Source: Mesotaenium endlicherianum (Eukaryota; Streptophyta; Zygnematophyceae; Zygnematales; Mesotaeniaceae). From it: a stretch of DNA of 32,084 nucleotides. A program made the translations under genes and the position numbers. Below the pieces are notes generated by a model. It worked only from the letters and a program-made list of their open reading frames with translations, ran no database searches and was not told the origin of the DNA. The stretch covers positions 1 through 32,084 of the forward strand of contig WELA01001083.1 in the NCBI GenBank assembly GCA_009602735.1, written 5' to 3'. Position 1 is the first letter of the stretch. Each line of letters starts with the position of its first letter. Shown piece after piece: positions 19,455-29,058 of the stretch.

Positions 19455-21131
19455 ATGGCTCCCCCCACACAAAAGGAGGACAGAAAGCGCAAGGCAGAAG
19501 ATGCCAGGAGGACAATGGAGCAATACCAGAAGGAGCTGGCGGCGACGTCCTTCACCAGAATAGAACAAGAAAGGGTCTGCAGACAACAAGAGGCGGCAGA
19601 AGAGGCACAGAGGAAGAAGGATCAGGAAGTGGAAAACCTCAGGAAAGCTGAGGAGGAGAGACAGAAGAAACAGCAAGAAGAAGCGGCAGCGGCAGAAGAG
19701 GAGAAAAGAAAAAAGATTGAAGCGGACAGACAGAAGAGCTTGGCCACTTACAGGTATACTGTGGTGGGTGGCCAAAACTTCGATAACCTGAAGGAAGCAT
19801 TGCTGGCAGCCCAGGAGATCAACAGGCTGGAACAGACAACACTGCTACAGAAGGAAGGAGCTACAGCACTGGACAGGTACATCGAGACACACACCGGCGT
19901 GGTCCTTTACGAAGATTATGCTAAGATGGTGGGCTATACAGCAGAGCAGGCCCGGTATCTCGCAGATGATTCAGAGGACAAGCCGGTCCCCATACCGGGA
20001 ATAGTGGGAGATCAGAGACTCATCCGGATGGTGAGCATGCGGCCCGATAGCTTTAAGGATACGGTATTCTACCTCACACTCCTGCCAGCTTACAATGAAG
20101 TTGAGAGAAGGAGCTGGGAGTACTTGGCCAGGGAAGCAGGACAGCAGATGTTCTCTCCCCACTGGTTCCCGTGTAAACTGAGGAAGGCTGAGCACGGACC
20201 CCAGTACTACCAGCAGCCAACAGACTGGAGGTGGATGACCGTCACAAATAAGAAGCAGGAGTGTGACCGAGCCCAACCGGATGACTTCCACTATGGCCTA
20301 GACGGCTATCTCATCCTACCACCTCACATTGCCCCTTGGGACCCCAGGCTGAATGGATGCCTGAGCAATATGAATGCAGAGACCAAGGAGCATAGGAGGA
20401 GGGGAAGAGACTACTTCTCTAAGGGAAAGCATGCCTTTGTCAAATGGGCAAAGAATGCAAACCGGATAGATATCAGCAGGCTGAAGGCCTAGCAACCTCC
20501 AGCGCGCCCTAAGAAAGGGAGGTCGGTAGACTACTCCATGTCTACTAGGGAGCAGGACGACTTAGTGGACGAGACCCCTACTCTCTCCAAGAAGGAGGAT
20601 GAGGAGGATGAGGAAGAAGAACAAGGCAGAGGAGAAGCATCAGCAGCAGGTACTCAGGATACCCAGGGGCAGGCGGGGGCGCTTCCTAAAGAACCACGAT
20701 CAGGTATTTGGAATGTGATCCCCATTATGGAGGCAACTGGACCCCGCACTTGCTCCCCCAGCCCACCTGCCCAAGCAGAGGAAGAAGTTGATCTGACTGT
20801 ACTAGGCAGCAGACACAGGTCGAAATCCCCAAAGGACAGGGGTGCCAGAAGAGGGACACGCGGGTGGGCCAGAGGTATGCCGGCCTCCCCCTCCGCTCAG
20901 GGGCATGTACCTCTAGCCAATGTATTTCAGCATCCTACTGGAATGCCTGTCTATGTGGGGATCAACACCCAAGTGGGTGAAGAGCAGGCTACCATCCTTC
21001 GTTCTCCTCGAGGCCCAACTTTAGAGCAAACAGGGTTCTTCAGAAGGCCAGTTGACAGATCTAGAGGGCTGTCCAGATCTAGGTCCAGATCTCCGTCTCC
21101 TGATCCTGAAGCCCCAGGAACAACCCCTTAA
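19455..21131 (+). pseudogene. ORF3 accessory protein, copy B, with one amber codon
   Basis: Homologue of the copy A ORF3. Start chosen at the ATG directly after the splice-like AG (MAPPTQKED); an upstream in-frame ATG at 19446 would lie in the inferred intron. A long charged coiled coil comes first. The conserved domain follows: YRYTVVG, LLQKEG, YAKMVGYT, IPGIVG, YNEVERRSWEYLARE, PTDWRWMT, LPPHIAPWDPRL, FSKGKHAFVKWA. Then an acidic stretch (DEEDEEEEQGRGE) and the tail blocks MPASPSAQGHVPLANV and HPTGMPVYV, ending in an Arg/Ser-rich segment. A TAG at 20490-20492 interrupts the frame where copy A has Gln; the rest stays in frame and conserved. The amber looks recent. Function unknown. Confidence 0.85.
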
Positions 21132-21209
21132 GGTGACAGGCTAAAAACTCAGTCAGTAGGGGAGGCTGGTCAGGGTCAGTTCCTTTATTTAAGGCTTTTG
21201 CAGTTTAAT

Positions 21210-21244
21210 GTTGTCGAGGCGACAACAAGTTAAGTTGGAGGGAT
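21210..21244 (+). promoter_or_regulatory. Terminal hairpin and polypurine tract (copy B)
   Basis: Perfect hairpin GTTGTCG-AGG-CGACAAC (21210-21226), 5 nt, then AAGTTGGAGGGA (21232-21243), one base before the LTR. The hairpin and purine run are identical to copy A although the sequence before them is unrelated. Confidence 0.8.
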
Positions 21245-21963
21245 TGTAATGAATCAGTATATTAGTAGATATAATATTCATTTAAATCTAATAGTTAATT
21301 AAGTTCAGCCTGCTGAACTTTTGTTAATAGTCAGTCTGCTGGACTTTACATAATTATCAGTTTAATGACTTAGCCGGAAGCAGCAGGCTGAAGTCCATAT
21401 AAGTCAGCTTGCTGATCCATTCTTTGACAGCCAGCTGACTTCCGTACTCGGTAGCAGCAAACTGCCTTGATATGCATCTAAGTACGATATGCTAGATAAA
21501 TGGCCAAATGACCTCCCTATGATGGATGGCTATTCGGGATGATGGGAGATGGCGGTGGATTTGGTTTCCCGAGGTCCTACCAACGTGGTTAACTCCCGGG
21601 TAGGCGGTGCCATCGCACTGACCGTTGAACAGTAAACTCATTCCATGTACATATGCTAGGCATTGCTCTCGAGTTCGGCATTCGGAAACGAGGCCAACTC
21701 TCTTGTACAGCTTACTGAGAGAGATCTGAATCCAAGGCGAGAAGCCATTGATACGCACTGTCTTCTAACCTTGCTTATGTATGAGTTTACTGATTTGCAT
21801 TATTGATGCTAGTTTACTCGCATTTGACTCACGAGTATTATTCACTGCTAGTGTGTTGTCCTTTGCCGTTTAACCAGTTAACGGAAATACCATAAAGATT
21901 ACTTGCTGATATAAAGATTTTTATTAATTGTTAATTGCCTATTTGGTAAGACGATTCATTTCA
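21245..21963 (+). repeat. Outer 3' LTR of copy B (719 bp)
   Basis: TGTAATG...ATTTCA. It pairs with the LTR at 11791 through shared diagnostic bases and the shared CTGCA flank. TATAAAG lies at 21910-21916. Confidence 0.92.
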
Positions 21964-21968
21964 CTGCA
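21964..21968 (+). repeat. Target-site duplication CTGCA, right
   Basis: Matches 11786-11790. The empty site would read GGTGACTGCAGCATCAG. Confidence 0.9.
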
Positions 21969-22771
21969 GCATCAGCCTGCTGGGACCCCGGCTCTTACAA
22001 GGGGAGGGGAAAGGAGGGAGGGGGAGGAGGGATGGTAGAAGCGGCAACGCCTGAGCCTAAAGAAAGCCTGTCTTGCTGTTTCCTCCTCCTGCCTGCGTGC
22101 TCTCGTGCTCTGTGTGGTGTGGGAGAGCATGACACAGCACGCTGCAGCGGCTCAGAGGACCATGACTGCAGGTATGATTCTTTGCTGGCCCTGCGGTGGC
22201 GGTTTATTCCTCGTCAGTGTAGCTCCGAGGCCTCTTATGGGTGTCCAAGGAGTGCCGGAAGATGCTGGCTTATTGAACCCTGAGTTGGGTTGAAACATGT
22301 AGTCGTGGCACTTGAGTATCGATTGATTGCCACGGAGCCGTCTTCTGGAACTCTTTTTTGGTTGTCTGCTGTGACAGCTTCTTTTTGCTTGTCAAGATTG
22401 CTTCATCCTGTAAGAGAGGAGAGCTTCAGCAGGATCTGAAGAGGGCTTTTTGCTAGACCCGAGGGAGACATAGGGCCTTGGAAGCATAGTGGGCAAGCAT
22501 GCACGAGGATACCTGTGTGCAACTGCAAGCATTCTTAGTATGCAAGGTGTTGGACAGTCATTTCTGTAACTTATTTCTTAATGAGGTGGTGCATATGTAT
22601 TGCAGGACCATCTCCGTTGGCTGTCTACAAGAGGTTCGATTGTGAGAAGAGACAGCAAAGGTGTGATATTTTCTTCCTACATCGAGTGTCAGTTCAGAAT
22701 TTAGGTCTTCTAAATATTTGCGTGGTCATCTTCGCACGTGTTAATAACAAAAACTATTTGTCACGAATCTT

Positions 22772-22806
22772 GTTTTGAAACATTTATTTCGTATATGTTT
22801 CAAAAC
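22772..22806. repeat. Hairpin, 12-bp perfect stem
   Basis: GTTTTGAAACAT (22772-22783) pairs with ATGTTTCAAAAC (22795-22806) around an 11-nt loop, TTATTTCGTAT. Confidence 0.7.
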
Positions 22807-22876
22807 TACAAATTCATTGAACATTTCACACCTGTGCTCACACAGATTATCACGCATGCTAGAACAGCGAGCTCAG

Positions 22877-22925
22877 ATATCTCAACTTTTGTTCACACCA
22901 TGCATTTCGTATACTTTTGAGATAT
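22877..22925. repeat. Second hairpin with related loop
   Basis: ATATCTCAA (22877-22885) pairs with TTGAGATAT (22917-22925). The loop contains ATTTCGTATA, also present in and beside the loop of the hairpin at 22772. Confidence 0.5.
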
Positions 22926-22958
22926 TCATGATACTAAGGGTCTTGTGAATAGATAAGT

Positions 22959-23124
22959 AAAATTGAAGGTTTGCGACATGAAATGTCGCAAACCAAAGTT
23001 TGACAAGTGTTCAAATTTGTTCAATTTCACACGTGTTGTGTCTCATCGACAAACAAAACCCTCATAAGGCTTCTCGTTGCAAAGAAGCCTCATTGCAGCA
23101 GGAAGGTAGTTGCTACACATACCC
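22959..23124 (+). repeat. Left end repeat of the tyrosine-recombinase element
   Basis: It starts AAATTGAAGG and carries a hairpin GGTTTGCGACAT-GAA-ATGTCGCAAACC (22968-22994). It continues through TTTGACAAGTGTTCAAATTTG and CTCATCGACAAAC and ends at GCTACACATACCC. The same order recurs at 28433, 28729 and, inverted, at 30622-30447. Confidence 0.8.
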
Positions 23125-23246
23125 GCATAGACATTGCATGCCGAGACTTACTCAAACAATCTTATGTCAGGCATACAAAATCGCTTGATAGAGTCCATAG
23201 ATCCGCGAACACTCAAGACGCGGACGTGTTTGCTCACTTACGAGCG

Positions 23247-24221
23247 ATGACGGAGAGAGGTGAGGGAAGCCAGGGAGGCCCGAGCGACTTACGTAGTGAT
23301 GGCGAGCAGGTCAATGGCGAGCAGATTAACGACATCGGTAGGGCGAGAGTAGCGAGCCAGCTTACTGCTGACAAAATCGCCAAATTACATGCAGAGTTCC
23401 TTAAAGAGTACGAAAGCGAGCAGGCCGAGCTCAGCAAGGCGGAAGCGGCTGAGCTCAAAGCTGCGCAGCACGCTGCTCATCTCAAAATGGCCAAGTTACA
23501 GCAGGCAGTGAGCAAACTAGCGCAAAGCAAGGTCTCGCGAGCTCACGATGGCGAGGGAACAGGGGCGGACATCCTGCAGCAGCTCAAGCGGCTCAAGAGG
23601 AAAAGTGAAGTTGCAGGTGTGGGCAAGTTGTCTGAGNGGAAAAGTGAAGTTGCAGGTGTGGGCAAGTTGTCTGAGGGCAACCGCGCCCAAATGAAGGTCA
23701 TGAACGACCTCGCGGAGCTGTGCCACAACGCTCAAGATGCGCTGGACAAGGAAGACATTGAAGCTGCCCAAAGCGCGCTCACTGAAGGTCTGTCTTTGAT
23801 AACTTTTCGGCAAAAGCAAATCATTTTCGCGGACTTGCATAGCTGGCCTGTGATTAATGAGGTTGTCAAGTCCATGCAAACTAAGGATGAGAGCGAGGAT
23901 TGGGAGAATCGGGTCCAAAAGCAAGTGGCTAAGAGTAAGAAGGACAAAGAGGAGGAGAGGGAGTTTGAGTTTAGTAGCCGTAAACCACGGGCCAGCCCGT
24001 TTGCGTATAAGGCTAACCCCCGCGCTCCTAGGATGTTTAAGAATGACTTGCGTTGCTGGCACTGCCACATGGTTGGCCACACATCTCGTTTTTGCCCTTC
24101 GGGGCCACCTAATGGCCCAGGCCCCCAACAGAGGCAGCCTTTGCTAGCACCAGCTCAGGTAGCAAACTTCCAGGGGCCTTATGGGCCACCCCAGGGGCCT
24201 TATGGCCAGCCCCAGCGTTAA
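23247..24221 (+). CDS. gag: Gag-like protein of the tyrosine-recombinase element
   Basis: About 324 residues from the first true ATG (MTERGEGSQ); the open frame also runs upstream through the end repeat, but only from a GTG. A helical Ala/Glu/Lys-rich segment (ADKIAKLHAEF...AELKAAQHAAHLKMAKLQQAV) suggests a coiled coil. A middle domain (about NDLAELCHNAQDALDKEDIEAA) is followed by one CCHC knuckle, CWHCHMVGHTSRFC, and a Pro/Gly/Gln-rich tail (GPYGPPQGPYGQPQR). It probably packages element RNA. An undetermined base at 23637 is flanked by two identical 38-bp stretches (23599-23636 and 23638-23675). The frame survives, but the duplication may be an assembly artefact. Tandem stops TAA TAG close the frame. 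Confidence 0.75.
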   Translation: MTERGEGSQGGPSDLRSDGEQVNGEQINDIGRARVASQLTADKIAKLHAEFLKEYESEQAELSKAEAAELKAAQHAAHLKMAKLQQAVSKLAQSKVSRAHDGEGTGADILQQLKRLKRKSEVAGVGKLSEXKSEVAGVGKLSEGNRAQMKVMNDLAELCHNAQDALDKEDIEAAQSALTEGLSLITFRQKQIIFADLHSWPVINEVVKSMQTKDESEDWENRVQKQVAKSKKDKEEEREFEFSSRKPRASPFAYKANPRAPRMFKNDLRCWHCHMVGHTSRFCPSGPPNGPGPQQRQPLLAPAQVANFQGPYGPPQGPYGQPQR

Positions 24222-25333
24222 TAGAATTTTTTGGTTATTTGGAGTGTGAATAGTTGGACATTGTAAACCAGGCCTTTGGCCTCCATGGGCAATTTAATTT
24301 TTTTGGTATGACTATTTTCAATTATATTTATTGGCAAAATTGTTGCTGCATTGGTTGGCCACTTAGGCCCCCTGGACATTTGGGTGCACATGCTCACATT
24401 AAGGAGCATAACATTGTTGGACGTGGGTGGGATACCAGGCCTAGGACTCCACAAATATTTATTTGTAATTATTGTTGCTATTGGTTACGTTTGATTGGTT
24501 GGTGACTCGGTTCTTGCTTGTGGTCGTTGCATACATGATGGTGATTGTTGTAAATATTTTGTGGCCGTTTTGTTGGTTGTATATTTGCCGTTACGTCAGT
24601 TTGCTTGTTGGGCAAAATAGTAGGCGGATGATGCATGTCCCTCTTATCGAGGGACGTACGCCGCACATATGGATGTGCGTAAGTGGAAGAAAGCCCCTTC
24701 AGGCCTCCTAGGCGCTGACAGATGGCGCACGAATGGAGACCACTCTCATTGAGCTTTGGTTCTCGCGGCTGTTTTTTTGGTTTGTTGGCGTGTCGCCCCT
24801 CGCGCACTGGCGCGTTGTATTTGCAAGGCTGCTATAGGCCAGAGGAGTGTCGCCAAAAGGTTTTCAAAGCACAAATTGAATGCACGCGCACTGGCGCAAG
24901 TATGCATGAAAGCTCTTGCCAGCCATATAGGCATTGGCAGTGGGAGCACGATTGGGATCACTCCTATGGAGTTTGGATCGCCGCGTATAGAGGGGCTGCA
25001 ATGCGATGTCGAAAGGGTGCACACATGTGCCACCCAAGTCGGTCGCCCGTGCATGCATAGCGTACCCCGATGCTGCAATTGCGGAGCAGGGTAATGGAGG
25101 ATGCCAATTAATCGTTGACACGTTCGAGGCATTGTGGCCAAGACCAACCGCGGGTATGCTATATCGTGTATTGGGTCATAGGTAATTTCGTGAGCGACGA
25201 GACGGATTTTGAATACAAACTCCAAGTGTACTTGGGGCGGAAGGAAGAAGCCGTGCAGTCGGACGGCACCGCATCGACGGTACCACCGAAAGCAACCGTG
25301 GTTGCAAAAAATTTGGGAGCAAATGTTGCCTGA
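24222..25333 (+). other. Region between Gag and RT, no clear gene
   Basis: First a TTG/TTT-rich stretch (24230-24620), then mixed sequence with a 112-codon open frame (24756-25094) of no recognisable family. From 25115 the RT frame is open and ends in a TGA at 25331. This is probably the decayed leader and N-terminal part of pol. Confidence 0.5.
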
Positions 25334-27205
25334 TGGAAACGTTGGTGTACGTCTTCGTTAGTCCTCTCTACCATCGAGAGTGGCTACAAGTTGGTGTGGG
25401 ACACGCATACTGCACCTCGGCATCACCAGCGCAACCATAAAGGTGTGGAGAAACACATACAGTTTGCCCGTGAGTCAGTGGGGGAGCTAGTAGCCTCCGG
25501 GGCTGCCAGAGAGTGGACTCTCCCAGGTCTCCCACATCGCATATGCTCCTTGAACGTGGTCGAAAGCAAGAAGTTACGATTAATTCATGACCTGCGCCAC
25601 GTGAACAAAGCGTTGAAAAAAGTAAAATTTAAGTATGAGGGGTTGGATAAGTTAGTCGATGTTGTGCACGTAGACGACTTCGTGTTTACCATTGACCTCA
25701 AGTTTGGCTATCATCACGTCAAGATGCACGAAGATGCACATACGTTCTTGGGGTTTGAGCTAGATAAGAAGATTTACACTTTCACATGTCTCCCATTCGG
25801 ACTTGCGATTGCACCTTACGTATTCACACGAGTGGTGAAAGAGATGGTGGAAAGGTGGAGGCAGATGGGGATACGAGTCATAGCATATCTAGACAATTTT
25901 CTGGTGAGCTGTCCCAGTGAGGACGCCCACGCGCAAACAATGCGGCTGGTGTTCGGCGAACTTGCACTAGCAGGATTCGTTTCGAATATGCAGAAGGCAG
26001 TACTTACGTGTTCAAAAATCACACAGTTCTTGGGCGGTGTGATAGACACTCGTAAACTTTGGGTGCACATTGGCAAGACGCGCAAGGAAAAGCTCCTGCT
26101 AACACTCCTCCACGTTTGAGCTATGGCCCACAGGACCCGTAGCGTGCACATTAGAACGATAGCATCTTTAGCAGGCCAGCTAATTTCCATGAAGGTGGCT
26201 TTTGGGGGCACCGCGGGCATGTACACACGCCATATGTACACTGTTATCAACCAGGGGTTTACTTGGGATGACATGGTCCCCATGACGGAAGGGCTGCTCC
26301 ACGAGCTTGCGTTTTGGGAGGAGCACTTTGATAAGTTCAATGGTGCTCCCATTCGGGCCACCATGGCCCCTGATTTTGTCATGCACACCGACGCTAGCGT
26401 GACCACATGGAGCGCAGTACTGAGATCGGTGGCCTCAGGGCAGACGTGGGAATTGCTGGGCCCACTCCCTGCTGCTAGCATCGGGGGATCGTCAACATTA
26501 AGGGAGATATTTGCCGCGAAGGCAGCGTTGGATAAAGCCATCCACGTGATAGGCGGACGACAAGTGCTCTTGCGCGTCGACAGCCAAGCAATGTATTATG
26601 TTTTGAGGAAAGGCGGCTCGTCTAAGGCAGATTTAGCAGATGCTTGTGCTCAAGTATTTGGTGTTAGTCTTAGACACCAACTCAACTTGTTCGTAGAGTG
26701 GATTCCTAGGGAATTGAATGCAGTGGCAAACGAGCTCTCTAAGCGCAAAGACTTGGACAATTTTTTCCTGCGACCGGAGGCCTTTCAAAGACTAGAGGCA
26801 GAATGGGGGCCGCATTTGATCGATAGATTTGCCACAGCAAGCAACACGCGCTTGTCGAGGTTCAACTCTAGGTGGCTAGAGGTGGGCGCTGAGGCCATAA
26901 ATGCCCTCACCGAGCACTGGGCAGGTGAAAACAACTATTGTTTTCCACCACCTCTGATGGTCGCTCCAGTAGTCGACCACGTGCTGCGATGCAAGGCCAA
27001 CTGCACGCTAATGATACTCCAGTGGCAATCAGCCAGCTGGTGGCCGCGGTTGCTAGATAGCGATGCGGAGTGGATAGATTGTGTGCAGGCGAGCATTCCG
27101 CTAGGCTATAGCTCCTCGATTTTGTTGCCAGGCACAGACAAGGCTGCGTTTGGGGGCAAGGGCATCCCTCTGTGCATGGTGCTAGCCTTACGCCTGGGTG
27201 TATGA
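25334..27205 (+). pseudogene. Reverse transcriptase-RNase H of the tyrosine-recombinase element, broken
   Basis: One frame, preceded by TGA 25331 and interrupted by TGA 26117-26119. It begins with the DIRS-type lead-in LSTIESGYKLVW. RT blocks are KLRLIHDLRHVN, FTIDLKFGYHHVKM, LPFGLAIAPYVFTRV and YLDN (25886-25897), where Asn replaces the second catalytic Asp of YLDD. After the stop the frame resumes (RSVHIRTIASLAGQLISM) with RNase H residues D90 (MHTDAS), E128 and D153 counted from 26123. NAVANELSK has Asn203 where Asp is usual. The tail LIDRFATASNTRLSRFNSRW and ENNYCFPPP is typical of the family. Two Asp-to-Asn changes plus the stop indicate loss of activity. The frame ends TGA at 27203. Confidence 0.85.
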
Positions 27206-27213
27206 GGTGTTGA

Positions 27214-28251
27214 GCAGAATATCGATTTTTTGAAAATCCGGCCTTACAAGCCTTGGAAGCCACGAGCGTGGACGTGTTGCTCCACACTATCGCGCCTACC
27301 AGTCTGCGTACCTACAACACTTACTGGATGCGTTTTCAACGGTGGTGCGAAATGCATAAGCTGCAGGATCTTCCGGCGTCGGTCGAGGTGATCAGGCTCT
27401 ACTGCTTGTATCTCATCCAGGAGCGTGTCACCTGGTCTACATACCATTTGTCATCGGCTGCAATCTTTTGTGTGCATCGACTAGCGGAGCTACCTAGCCC
27501 CACATTGCACGACAAAATCAGTACCCTTAGAAAAGCAACGCAAAGGTTGCTGCCCAGACCCAAGCACACCATGATGCCGGTCGCACCCTGCACCCTCACT
27601 GCGATTTTGGAAAAGCACGCAGGGCCAGGTGCCACCGCCGCATTGCTCATGAAGGTGGCCACGATGATGCTCATGTATAGTGCTTGTCTGCGATACTCAG
27701 ATCTGGCCAAAACCAGAATTCAGGATCTCGACATCACGGGTGGTCCAAACATCACTGCCATTTACTTGCACCTCCCGTCCTCCAAGACGGACCAAATTGG
27801 TGAGGGCGCATGGGGTGCCCTGCACGCAAGCAACTCCAAGTGGTGCCCGGTCAAAATGTTGTGTAGGTTAGTGGCGGAGATACCAGAGTATGCTCTCGAT
27901 GGACCTCTAATTCGGCATATACAGGCTTCTGGCAGACCTTCTCTTCAGCCCGCCTCACACGCCACTGTGAATAAATGGTGCAAGGAACTATTCGCATCGG
28001 TGGGCCTTACACAGAACATGGGTACGCACTCCTTGCGAAAGGGAGCCGCCACAGCGGCCGCCAACTTGGGCGTCCCAGATGCCGTAGCCCAAACTATGGG
28101 CAGATGGAAATCTGCTCGAGGAAAAGAGCCATACGTGCTTCACCTGCAGCAGTCACTGGCATCCGCGGCCCGAACCATAGCCATCCCTGACGATGCTAGC
28201 GATGCTCCCTATGGCCAAGAGCAAACTCTAGCAGTTTTTAGACGCAAGTAG
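27214..28251 (+). CDS. Tyrosine recombinase of the DIRS/PAT-like element
   Basis: Open from 27214 to TAG 28249 in a frame different from RNase H. There is no ATG before 27328, which would cut into the N-terminal SAM-like domain (SLRTYNTYWMRFQRW), so it is probably made as a fusion or by frameshifting. Counted from 27253 the catalytic set is visible: R147 (ACLRYSDL), K178 (SSKTDQ), H259 and R262 (THSLRKG), W285 (GRWKS) and Y294 (EPYVLHL). This enzyme inserts the circular DNA product by site-specific recombination and replaces the integrase of LTR elements. No internal stop is seen, so it is the best preserved gene of the element. Confidence 0.85.
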   Translation, partial: AEYRFFENPALQALEATSVDVLLHTIAPTSLRTYNTYWMRFQRWCEMHKLQDLPASVEVIRLYCLYLIQERVTWSTYHLSSAAIFCVHRLAELPSPTLHDKISTLRKATQRLLPRPKHTMMPVAPCTLTAILEKHAGPGATAALLMKVATMMLMYSACLRYSDLAKTRIQDLDITGGPNITAIYLHLPSSKTDQIGEGAWGALHASNSKWCPVKMLCRLVAEIPEYALDGPLIRHIQASGRPSLQPASHATVNKWCKELFASVGLTQNMGTHSLRKGAATAAANLGVPDAVAQTMGRWKSARGKEPYVLHLQQSLASAARTIAIPDDASDAPYGQEQTLAVFRRK

Positions 28252-28356
28252 CATTACCATGTAGTACGACCCGTAGGGGCCGCTACTTAGATAAGACCCA
28301 ACTTCTACGCTAACCACTAGCCTAGCCTAGAAGTACCTTGTATGCTATTAATATTG

Positions 28357-28652
28357 CATACTAATACTCCTACTATTCTTTCTAATATCACCTTCTTTCT
28401 TTCATAATCAGGCAATTTGAACACAAATTGTCAAATTGAAGGTTTGCGATGTCGCAAACCAAAGTTTGACAAGTGTTCAAATTTGATCGATTTCACAAGT
28501 GTTGTGTCTCATCGACAAACGAAACCCTCATAAGGCTTCTCGTTGCAAAGAAGTCTCATTGCAGCAGGAAGGTAGTTGCTACACATACCCACCCACCCAC
28601 CCCTCTAACCCCCCAATCCACTGGGAGAGGCACGGGGCGGGCAACGAAGTTG
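28357..28652 (+). repeat. Right repeat unit 1 of the tyrosine-recombinase element
   Basis: CATACTAATACTCC... to GCAACGAAGTTG. It contains an outer palindrome (AATTTGAACACAAATTGTCAAA paired imperfectly with TTTGACAAGTGTTCAAATT) with GGTTTGCGA-TG-TCGCAAACC at its centre, then the end-repeat body (28433-28590) and a CCCA run. An undetermined base (28653) separates it from unit 2. Confidence 0.75.
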
Positions 28653-28653
28653 N

Positions 28654-28927
28654 CATACTAAGACTCCTACTATTCTTTCTAATATCACCTTCTTTCTTTC
28701 GAAATCAGGCAATTTGAACACAAATTGTCAAACCAAAGTTTGACAAAGTGTTTAAATTTGATCGATTTCACACGTGTTGTGTCTCATCGACAAATGAAAC
28801 CCTCATAAGGCTTCTCGTTGCAAAGAAGCCTCATTGCAGCAGGAAGGTAGTTGCTACACATACCCACCCACCCACCCCTCTAACCCTCCAATCCACTGGG
28901 AGAGGCACGAGGCGGGCAACGAAGTTG
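28654..28927 (+). repeat. Right repeat unit 2
   Basis: The same order as unit 1, but lacking about 25 bp at the palindrome centre (AATTGTCAAACCAAAGTTTGACAA) and with scattered substitutions. It differs enough that simple duplication by the assembler is less likely here. Confidence 0.75.
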
Positions 28928-29058
28928 GTGCCAGCAATAGTCTTCGCCATGCACGATAGGGTGTTTGTTGTTTGTTAGTGTTACAATATGTTTTTGTCGA
29001 TTAGTAGTAACCAATTGCGGCGATTCGACGAACAATCTCAACAGAGCAAGAATGCAGC

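Larger units (their letters stand above)
11791..21963 (+). mobile_element. Ty3/gypsy chromovirus copy B: mosaic, defective, with two LTR-gag heads
   Basis: The order is LTR (702 bp), primer site, truncated gag, internally deleted LTR (422 bp), primer site, full gag, pol, ORF3, polypurine tract, LTR (719 bp). CTGCA flanks the whole. The outer LTRs share diagnostic bases (AAGACGATTC, AACCAGTTAACGG) that the inner LTR and copy A lack. The inner LTR and inner gag are nearly identical to copy A. Pol alternates between copy-A-identical and divergent stretches, and ORF3 is strongly divergent. Pol carries a nonsense codon, a frameshift and two further stops; ORF3 carries one amber codon. The element is therefore non-autonomous as it stands. 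Confidence 0.9.
21969..22958. other. Intergenic region, no gene seen
   Basis: A G-rich start (22000-22030), then mixed sequence with only short open frames lacking recognisable domains, then AT-rich DNA with two hairpins. Exon-like segments around 22050-22180 (for example GACTGCAGGTATGA, a donor-like site) are too weak to call. Confidence 0.5.
22959..28927 (+). mobile_element. Tyrosine-recombinase retrotransposon (DIRS/PAT-like), decayed
   Basis: Gag with zinc knuckle, RT-RNase H and a tyrosine recombinase in this order, with no integrase and no LTRs, define the DIRS order. A 166-bp end repeat on the left (22959-23124) recurs in the same orientation twice on the right (28433-28590 and about 28729-28864), resembling the split direct repeats of PAT/Kangaroo elements. 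A diverged inverted copy at 30447-30622 leaves a DIRS1-like inverted end as an alternative. The exact outer ends are not certain. Damage in RT and RNase H makes it inactive. Confidence 0.8.

Noticed and set aside
23007..23246. N-terminal extension of the YR Gag through the end repeat
   Set aside because: It begins with GTG, and the same frame is open in the non-coding right repeats. The first ATG at 23247 is a better start.
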